Positions 58,688-64,000 of a stretch of 64,000 nt of DNA are shown here, piece after piece. A program made the translations under genes and the position numbers. The notes beneath the pieces were generated by a model. The model ran no database searches, was not told the origin of the DNA, and was given only the letters and a program-made list of their open reading frames with translations. The stretch's first letter is position 1, and the number at the start of each line of letters is the position of its first letter. Where the stretch lies: positions 51,001 to 115,000 of the forward strand of contig NZ_CP059322.2 in NCBI RefSeq assembly GCF_013694245.2. Direction: 5' to 3'. The stretch is from Micromonospora ferruginea (GTDB lineage Bacteria > Actinomycetota > Actinomycetes > Mycobacteriales > Micromonosporaceae).

Positions 58688-60034
58688 GTGAAGAGCACCG
58701 TCGAGACTCTGAGCCCGACGCGCGTGCGGCTCGCCATCGAGGTGCCGTTCGTCGAGCTCGAGCCGAGCCTCAAGAAGGCGTACCGGGAGATCGGCCAGCA
58801 GGTCCAGGTTCCCGGCTTCCGCCGGGGCAAGGTTCCCAGCGCGGTGATCGACCAGCGGGTGGGCCGGGGGACCGTCCTCAACGAGGCGATCCAGGAGGCC
58901 ATCCCGCAGAACATCCTCGCCGCGGTCCGCGAGCACGACCTCAAGACGCTCGGCCGCCCCGAGGTCGACATCACCGAGTTCAACGACGGTGACTCGCTCA
59001 ACTTCACCGCCGAGGTCGACGTCCGGCCCGAGATCACCCTGCCGGACCCGGCCACCATCGAGGTGACCGTCGACGAGATCGAGATCGCCGACAGCGAGAT
59101 CGACGAGCAGATCAGCGGCCTCCGCGAGCGGTTCGCCACGCTGAAGACCGTCGAGCGGGCCGCCCAGGAGGGCGACTTCGTCCAGATCGACCTGAACGCC
59201 ACGGTCGACGGCGAGGAGGTCCCCGGCGGCTCGGCGAGCAACATCTCGCACGAGGTCGGCAGCAAGCAGCTCCTGCCGGGTCTGGACGAGGCGCTGGTCG
59301 GCCTGGCCGCCGGCGACAGCACCACCTTCACCACCCAGCTCGTGGGCGGCGACTACGCCGGCCGCGACGCGGACGTGGCGGTGACCGTCCGCACGGTCAA
59401 GGAGAAGGAGCTGCCCGAGCTGGACGACGACTTCGCGCAGATGGCCAGCGAGTTCGACACGATCGAGGAGCTGCGCGGCGACCTGCGCGAGCGGGTGACC
59501 CGCGGCAAGCAGGTCGAGCAGATCTACGCCGCCCGCGACAAGGCCCTCGAGCAGATGGTGGCCGCCGCCGAGGTGCCGGCGCCGGAGGGCGTCGTCAAGG
59601 AGGAGGTCGAGAGCCGCAAGGCCGCGATGGTCGACCAGCTCGAGCGCATCGGCGCCTCCCTGGAGGAATACCTCGCCGCGGAGGAGAAGACCGAGGAGCA
59701 GATCGACGCCGAGCTGACCGAGGCGGCGACCGACGGCGTCAAGATCCAGCTCCTGCTGGACACGCTCGCCGACGCCGAGGACGTGCAGGTCTCCGACGAC
59801 GAGTTCGGGCACGAGATCGTGCACCGGGCGCAGCGCGCCGGCATGGCCCCGCAGCAGTACTACGACCAGCTCGCCCGCTCCGGCGCCGCCGCGGCAGTCT
59901 TCGGCGACGTCCGCCGGGGCAAGGCGCTCGCCGCGGTGATGGAGAAGATCAAGATCAAGGACGCGGCGGGCAACGAGGTCTCCCTCGACGCGCTGCGGGC
60001 CCAGAACGAGGCCGAGCACGACCACCAGCACTGA
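58688..60034 (+). CDS. tig: trigger factor, ribosome-associated chaperone
   Basis: This 448-residue protein has the three trigger factor parts. The N-terminal ribosome-binding domain carries the signature VPGFRRGKVP (about residues 43-52). The FKBP-like peptidyl-prolyl isomerase domain lies at about 150-245 (GDFVQIDLNATVDGEEV, LLPGLDEALVGLAAGD). The long helical C-terminal chaperone domain ends in an acidic, His-containing tail (EAEHDHQH). It binds nascent chains at the ribosomal exit. GTG start behind AAGGAG. It is followed by clpP1, clpP2 and clpX in the order conserved across actinobacteria. Confidence 0.96.
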   Translation: MKSTVETLSPTRVRLAIEVPFVELEPSLKKAYREIGQQVQVPGFRRGKVPSAVIDQRVGRGTVLNEAIQEAIPQNILAAVREHDLKTLGRPEVDITEFNDGDSLNFTAEVDVRPEITLPDPATIEVTVDEIEIADSEIDEQISGLRERFATLKTVERAAQEGDFVQIDLNATVDGEEVPGGSASNISHEVGSKQLLPGLDEALVGLAAGDSTTFTTQLVGGDYAGRDADVAVTVRTVKEKELPELDDDFAQMASEFDTIEELRGDLRERVTRGKQVEQIYAARDKALEQMVAAAEVPAPEGVVKEEVESRKAAMVDQLERIGASLEEYLAAEEKTEEQIDAELTEAATDGVKIQLLLDTLADAEDVQVSDDEFGHEIVHRAQRAGMAPQQYYDQLARSGAAAAVFGDVRRGKALAAVMEKIKIKDAAGNEVSLDALRAQNEAEHDHQH

Positions 60035-60112
60035 TCGTTGCGGCGACGGCCGCCGTCCCGCGCTGTGCGCCGGGCGGCGGCCGAAACCCTTTCCGGGGTA
60101 CGCCGCGCGGGT

Positions 60113-60131
60113 GACTGCGCTGAGAGCGAAC
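60113..60131. promoter_or_regulatory. ClgR-type operator upstream of clpP1
   Basis: CGCTGAGAGCG (60118-60128) followed by AAC matches the known actinobacterial ClgR core CGC-Y-N-A-N-R-GCG plus WWS. Read on the other strand it contains GTTCGCT-N4-GCG, the Streptomyces form. It is centred about 60 bases before the probable transcription start at about 60182, a position suited to activation of clpP1P2. Confidence 0.65.
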
Positions 60132-60169
60132 AGTGCCCCGACCGGGAGTGCGCCCGCACGGCGAGCGGT

Positions 60170-60175
60170 TAGTGT
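60170..60175 (+). promoter_or_regulatory. probable -10 box of clpP1P2
   Basis: TAGTGT lies about 33 bases before the clpP1 ATG and downstream of the ClgR-type box. GAAGGG near 60198-60203 is the ribosome binding site. Confidence 0.4.
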
Positions 60176-60208
60176 CGGACAGGACGGTACGGAGAGCGAA
60201 GGGCTGCC

Positions 60209-60850
60209 ATGACCGACATGCACATCCCCAAGAAGTCGCTCCGGGCGATCGAGGCCCGCGGTGGCGACTCCATTGGCAACCTCGACGACTCGGTCTACAA
60301 CCGGTTGCTCAAGGAACGGATCATCTTCCTGGGCAGCGAGGTGAACGACCAGGTGGCCAACCGCATCTGCGCGCAGCTCCTGCTGCTCGCGGCGGAGGAC
60401 CCGGACCGCGACATCTTCCTCTGGATCAACTCGCCGGGTGGCTCGGTCTACTCCGGCATGGCGATCTACGACACCATGCAGTACATCGACAACGACGTGT
60501 CGACCGTGGCCATGGGCATGGCCGCCTCGATGGGCCAGCTCCTGCTCTGCGCCGGCACCAAGGGCAAGCGCTACGCCCTGCCGCACGCGCGGATCATGAT
60601 GCACCAGCCCTCGGGCGGTCTCGGCGGCACCGCGTCGGACATCGCGATCCAGGCCGAGCAGATGCTCTACACCAAGCGGATGTTCCAGGAGCGGGTGGCG
60701 CACCACACCGGCCAGTCCCAGGCCCAGATCGAGGCGGACTCGGACCGCGACCGCTGGTTCACCGCCCAGGAGGCCATGGACTACGGCTTCATCGACAAGG
60801 TGATCATCGGGGCCGCCCAGGTTCCGGATGGCGCCGGGACCCTGAGCTGA
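60209..60850 (+). CDS. clpP1: ATP-dependent Clp protease proteolytic subunit 1
   Basis: This 213-residue serine protease subunit has the catalytic Ser in MGMAASMGQ (about residue 110), His in MMHQPSGG (about 135) and Asp in DSDRDRWFT (about 185), plus the SPGG oxyanion-side loop [11 protein letters not shown]. In actinobacteria ClpP1 and ClpP2 form a mixed double ring that works with ClpX or ClpC. The clpP2 ATG lies 14 bases after its stop, so the two are one transcriptional unit. A ClgR-type box lies upstream. Confidence 0.96.
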   Translation: MTDMHIPKKSLRAIEARGGDSIGNLDDSVYNRLLKERIIFLGSEVNDQVANRICAQLLLLAAEDPDRDIFLWINSPGGSVYSGMAIYDTMQYIDNDVSTVAMGMAASMGQLLLCAGTKGKRYALPHARIMMHQPSGGLGGTASDIAIQAEQMLYTKRMFQERVAHHTGQSQAQIEADSDRDRWFTAQEAMDYGFIDKVIIGAAQVPDGAGTLS

Positions 60851-60864
60851 TCGAGGAGCTGACG

Positions 60865-61527
60865 ATGACCGACCTGAGCCTGCCGCCCCAGTTCGCGGCC
60901 GTGCACAACCGCTACGTCCTGCCGTCGTTCGTCGAGCGCACGTCGTACGGGATGAAGGAGTCCAACCCGTACAACAAGCTCTTCGAGGACCGGATCATCT
61001 TCCTCGGCGTCCAGGTGGACGACGCGTCGGCCAACGACGTGATGGCCCAGTTGCTGACGCTGGAGGGCACCGACCCGGACCGCGACATCATCATGTACAT
61101 CAACTCGCCCGGCGGTTCCTTCACCGCGATGACGGCGATCTACGACACCATGCAGTACGTCCGGCCGGACATCCAGACCGTCTGCCTCGGCCAGGCGGCC
61201 AGCGCGGCGGCGGTGCTGCTCGCGGCGGGCACCCCGGGCAAGCGGATGGCGCTGCCGAACTCCCGGATCATCATCCACCAGCCGGCCACCGAGGGCGGCT
61301 ACGGTCAGGGTTCGGACATCGAGATCCAGGCCCGGGAGATCCTGCGGATGCGGACGCAGTTGGAGGACATGCTGTCCCGCCACTGCAACCGGCCGATCGA
61401 GCAGGTTCGTAAGGACATCGACCGTGACAAGATCATGACGGCCGAGGAGTCCAAGGAGTACGGGCTGGTCGACACCATCCTGACCAGCCGCAAGAAGGGT
61501 CTGCTGGCGACTCACGCCGCGGGCTGA
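60865..61527 (+). CDS. clpP2: ATP-dependent Clp protease proteolytic subunit 2
   Basis: This 220-residue subunit has the catalytic Ser in GQAASAAAVLL, His in IIHQPATEGG and Asp in DIDRDKIMT, with the loop INSPGGSFTAM. The about 30-residue N-terminal extension (LPPQFAAVHNRYVLPSFVERTS) is removed in related proteins. It is the second component of the heteromeric ClpP1P2 peptidase. ATG at 60865 is preceded by CGAGGAG. A 15-bp stem hairpin follows the stop, and clpX has its own upstream region. Confidence 0.96.
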   Translation: MTDLSLPPQFAAVHNRYVLPSFVERTSYGMKESNPYNKLFEDRIIFLGVQVDDASANDVMAQLLTLEGTDPDRDIIMYINSPGGSFTAMTAIYDTMQYVRPDIQTVCLGQAASAAAVLLAAGTPGKRMALPNSRIIIHQPATEGGYGQGSDIEIQAREILRMRTQLEDMLSRHCNRPIEQVRKDIDRDKIMTAEESKEYGLVDTILTSRKKGLLATHAAG

Positions 61528-61540
61528 GCACGTGCGGGTT

Positions 61541-61577
61541 CAGAGGTCGGTCGGGGCTCGTTCCCGGCCGACCTCTG
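61541..61577 (+). terminator. 15-bp hairpin terminator after clpP2
   Basis: The arms at 61541-61555 (CAGAGGTCGGTCGGG) and 61563-61577 pair fully apart from one G-T pair, with a seven-base loop, 13 bases after the clpP2 stop. It separates the clpP1P2 unit from clpX. Confidence 0.7.
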
Positions 61578-61753
61578 ACACACCCGTTTTGGGGGTCGGA
61601 GAAAACCCGGCCACCGGGTAACGTCGGGTCTGTACCGCTCCGGGTCGGATCGGGTGGAGCCGACAGCACAGCAGGACGACAGGGACGGACGGGCGCCACC
61701 GCGCCCGCAGGTCAGGGCCGGCGCTTCGGCCGATGAGTGCAGGGAGAACGTAG

Positions 61754-63046
61754 GTGGCACGGATCGGTGACGGCGGCGACCTACTGAAGTGCTCGTTCTG
61801 TGGCAAGTCACAGAAGCAGGTCAAGAAGCTCATCGCGGGCCCCGGGGTCTACATCTGCGACGAGTGCATCGATCTCTGCAACGAGATCATCGAGGAGGAA
61901 CTTGCCGAGTCCGGCGAGGTGAAGTGGGAAGAGCTTCCCAAGCCGATGGAGATCTGCCAGTTCCTCGACAACTACGTCGTGGGTCAGGAGCAGGCCAAGA
62001 AGGCGCTCGCCGTCGCGGTCTACAACCACTACAAGCGGATCCAGGCGGAGGCCGCCGGCGCGCCGGGTTCCGGCAGTGACGGCGTCGAGCTGGCCAAGTC
62101 CAACATCATGCTGCTCGGCCCGACCGGGTGCGGCAAGACCCACCTGGCGCAGACGCTGGCCCGGATGCTCAACGTCCCGTTCGCGATCGCCGACGCCACC
62201 GCGCTCACCGAGGCGGGCTACGTCGGTGAGGACGTGGAGAACATCCTCCTCAAGCTGATCCAGGCCGCCGACTACGACATCAAGCGCGCCGAGACCGGCA
62301 TCATCTACATCGACGAGGTCGACAAGATCGCCCGCAAGTCGGAGAACCCGTCGATCACGCGGGACGTCTCCGGCGAGGGCGTGCAGCAGGCGCTGCTGAA
62401 GATGCTCGAGGGCACGGTCGCCAACGTGCCGCCGCAGGGCGGCCGGAAGCACCCGCACCAGGAGTTCATCCAGATCGACACCACGAACGTGCTGTTCATC
62501 TGCGGTGGTGCGTTCGCCGGCCTCGACCAGATCATCGAGGCCCGCACCGGTTCCGGCGGCACCGGCTTCGGCGCCCGGCTCCGGTCGGTGTCGGAGCGGT
62601 CGACCGACGACATCTTCAGCCAGGTCATGCCGGAAGACATGTTGAAGTTCGGGCTGATCCCCGAGTTCATCGGCCGGCTCCCGGTGATCACCAATGTGCG
62701 CAGCCTCGACCGGGGCGCCCTGGTGAAGATCCTCACCGAGCCGCGCAACGCGCTGGTCCGGCAGTACCAGCGCCTGTTCGAGCTGGACGGCGTCGAGCTG
62801 GAGTTCGAGCAGCCGGCGCTGGAGGCCATCGCCGACCAGGCCATGCTCCGCGGCACCGGCGCCCGTGGCCTGCGGGCCATCATGGAGGAGGTGCTCCTCT
62901 CCGTGATGTACGAGGTGCCGAGCAACCCCGACGCCGCCCGGGTGCTGATCACCCGTGAGGTCGTCCTGGAGAACGTCAACCCGACGATCGTGCCCCGCGA
63001 GTTCACCGGCCGGCGTCGCCGGGACCGCGAGGAGAAGTCGGCCTGA
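61754..63046 (+). CDS. clpX: ATP-dependent Clp protease ATP-binding subunit ClpX
   Basis: This 430-residue AAA+ unfoldase has an N-terminal C4 zinc-binding domain ([11 protein letters not shown] and [13 protein letters not shown], about residues 10-45). Walker A is [12 protein letters not shown] (about 122-130), the pore-type loop [10 protein letters not shown] (about 155), Walker [11 protein letters not shown], and the ClpP-docking loop contains IGFG-like residues (TGFGARL). The C-terminal arginine-sensor segment [14 protein letters not shown] is intact. It feeds substrates to ClpP1P2. GTG start at 61754. The region 61578-61753 must hold its promoter, but no convincing box is identified. Confidence 0.96.
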   Translation: MARIGDGGDLLKCSFCGKSQKQVKKLIAGPGVYICDECIDLCNEIIEEELAESGEVKWEELPKPMEICQFLDNYVVGQEQAKKALAVAVYNHYKRIQAEAAGAPGSGSDGVELAKSNIMLLGPTGCGKTHLAQTLARMLNVPFAIADATALTEAGYVGEDVENILLKLIQAADYDIKRAETGIIYIDEVDKIARKSENPSITRDVSGEGVQQALLKMLEGTVANVPPQGGRKHPHQEFIQIDTTNVLFICGGAFAGLDQIIEARTGSGGTGFGARLRSVSERSTDDIFSQVMPEDMLKFGLIPEFIGRLPVITNVRSLDRGALVKILTEPRNALVRQYQRLFELDGVELEFEQPALEAIADQAMLRGTGARGLRAIMEEVLLSVMYEVPSNPDAARVLITREVVLENVNPTIVPREFTGRRRRDREEKSA

Positions 63047-63070
63047 GCCGCCGTCGCGACCGCGCCCGGG

Positions 63071-63697
63071 TCAGCTCGGGCGCGGTTCGCGTGACCTGGT
63101 CCGCCGGTCCCACTCGCCCGACGGGGTGATCGTCACCATCATGAGGCGTACCGGTCTGTCGCCCACCGTGCGATAGCCGTGCTGCCGGTCGGCGTGGAAC
63201 TCCACCGTCTCGCCGGCGCGCACCGCGTGGTCGACGCCGTCGACGGTGACGGTCAAGGCTCCGTCCAGCACATGCAGGATCTCGCGGGTCCCGGGTGGGT
63301 GGTCGGGGGAGTGCAACGCCTCGCCGGGCCGCATGCGCCAGTCCCAGAGCTCCACCATGTCCGGCTCGCCGATGCCACTGAGCAGGCGCGCCGCGCCTCC
63401 GTGCTCGCCGCGCCACAGCACCGGCGCCTCGTCCGCCGACGTCACCCGTACCGTGTTCTCCTCGGCCGGCTCCAGCAGTTGCGCGATGTTGACGCCGAAT
63501 GCGTCGGCGACGCGGCACAGCGTGCCGATGCTCGGGTTGGTCCGCCCGCCCTCGATCTGCACCAGCATTCCCTTGCTGACGCCGGACCGGCCGGCCAGTT
63601 CCTCGAAGGACCAGCCGCGGGCGGCCCGCAGCTCGCGTACCTGCCGGGCGACCGCGGCGGTCACCGCACCCACCCGTCCACCGGCCTCGGTCATCAT
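63071..63697 (-). CDS. XRE family regulator with C-terminal cupin domain
   Basis: This 208-residue transcription factor has an N-terminal helix-turn-helix of the XRE/Cro type (about residues 18-72, VRELRAARGWSFEELAGRSGVSKGMLVQIEGGRTNPSIGTL in outline) and a C-terminal small-molecule-binding cupin (about residues 105-190, GTREILHVLDGALTV, HADRQHGYRTVGDRPVRL). Such proteins usually sense a metabolite and repress neighbouring transport or degradation genes. ATG at 63697 has AAGGAC just upstream. It is divergent from an EamA-type transporter gene, the likely target, with only 38 bases between. Confidence 0.88.
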   Translation of the reverse strand: MMTEAGGRVGAVTAAVARQVRELRAARGWSFEELAGRSGVSKGMLVQIEGGRTNPSIGTLCRVADAFGVNIAQLLEPAEENTVRVTSADEAPVLWRGEHGGAARLLSGIGEPDMVELWDWRMRPGEALHSPDHPPGTREILHVLDGALTVTVDGVDHAVRAGETVEFHADRQHGYRTVGDRPVRLMMVTITPSGEWDRRTRSREPRPS

Positions 63698-63735
63698 ACT
63701 GTCCTTCACGGTCACTATTGTGGTACGACTGCGGG

Positions 63736-64000
63736 ATGCTCCCCATTGTGCTCGCCGCGGTGTCCGCGATCGCGTTCGGCACGGCCGACTTCTCCGGCGG
63801 CAAGGCGTCGCGCCGCGCCGACCCGATCGCCGTGACCGTGGTGTCGCAGATGCTCAGCCTGCCGCTGCTGGTCGTGCTGGTGCTCGTGGTGCCCGGCACA
63901 CCGACCGGCGTCGACCTGGCCTGGGGGCTGCTCGCCGGGGTGGCCGGCGCCGCCGGCGTCGTGCTGCTCTACCGCGCGCTGGCCACCGGCGTGATGGCGG
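63736..64000 (+). CDS. EamA/DMT-type transporter, truncated by window end
   Basis: The first 88 residues of a membrane protein are visible. They start MLPIVLAAVSAIAFGTADFSGG, continue with a second hydrophobic segment (VVSQMLSLPLLVVLVLVVPG) and a third (LLAGVAGAAGVVLLYRALATGVMA). The pattern of helix, charged loop and LYRALATG matches the first half of a drug/metabolite exporter of the EamA family. The rest lies beyond position 64000. TACGAC six bases before the ATG may be a -10 box. It is probably controlled by the divergent XRE-cupin regulator. Confidence 0.75.
   Translation, partial: MLPIVLAAVSAIAFGTADFSGGKASRRADPIAVTVVSQMLSLPLLVVLVLVVPGTPTGVDLAWGLLAGVAGAAGVVLLYRALATGVMA

Overview
The window is very GC-rich chromosomal DNA with GTG/TTG starts, dense 4-bp gene overlaps and actinomycete marker genes: a clpP1-clpP2-clpX cluster with a ClgR-type box, a mycothiol-linked nitroreductase-like protein, trHbO-type globin, GlbO/Eis/CobC-type proteins best known from Mycobacterium, and otsA/otsB. 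The gene set and the style of the intergenic repeats point to a Micromonospora-like member of the Micromonosporaceae. That placement is inferred from remembered family resemblance, not from a search.

Layout. 1-6.5 kb: uridine kinase-like P-loop protein, M20 dipeptidase, an intact ISL3-type insertion sequence (2140-3536, 8-bp target duplication), a small orphan ORF, an ATP-dependent DNA ligase and SURF1. 6.6-14.3 kb: corrinoid/siroheme genes (cobB, then cobC-cobT-cysG with overlapping stops and starts), split by a GNAT gene and a bifunctional penicillin-binding protein. 14.4-18.5 kb: trehalose genes otsA and an otsB fused to a GH15 hydrolase. 18.8-27.6 kb: ettA, a thioesterase, a YbjN protein, truncated hemoglobin, MFS transporter, MscS channel, HNH nuclease, and a class F-like sortase next to a secreted membrane-anchored protein.

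28.3-38.9 kb holds the most coherent system. It is an eleven-gene, tightly overlapping operon whose products together would take tryptophan through kynurenine, 3-hydroxyanthranilate and 2-aminomuconate to pyruvate and acetyl-CoA. An Lrp/AsnC-type regulator is divergently transcribed next to it. A formamidase and a dedicated tautomerase are not in the window. A VapBC-type toxin-antitoxin pair follows directly.

39.6-58.3 kb is mixed housekeeping and accessory content: a secreted cutinase closely resembling the actinomycete polyester (PET) hydrolases, an amidase, small conserved proteins, a Uma2-type nuclease, aminopeptidase N, a nitroreductase-like protein lacking the second active-site cysteine, DUF1015, rpiB, a GC-rich tandem repeat, an Eis-like acetyltransferase, a secreted M14 carboxypeptidase, an Hsp70-TM-beta-propeller fusion and a MOSC protein. 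58.3-64 kb: divergent tRNA-Gly(TCC) and tRNA-Pro(TGG), trigger factor, clpP1, clpP2, clpX, an XRE-cupin regulator and the start of a divergent EamA-type transporter.

Two window-wide patterns stand out. First, a 52-bp two-part repeat occurs four times. One copy is read in frame inside cysG and another supplies the stop codon of the Lrp-type gene. Second, at least ten genes have a -10-like hexamer ending 6-8 bases before the start codon, which indicates frequent leaderless transcription and was used here to choose several starts.
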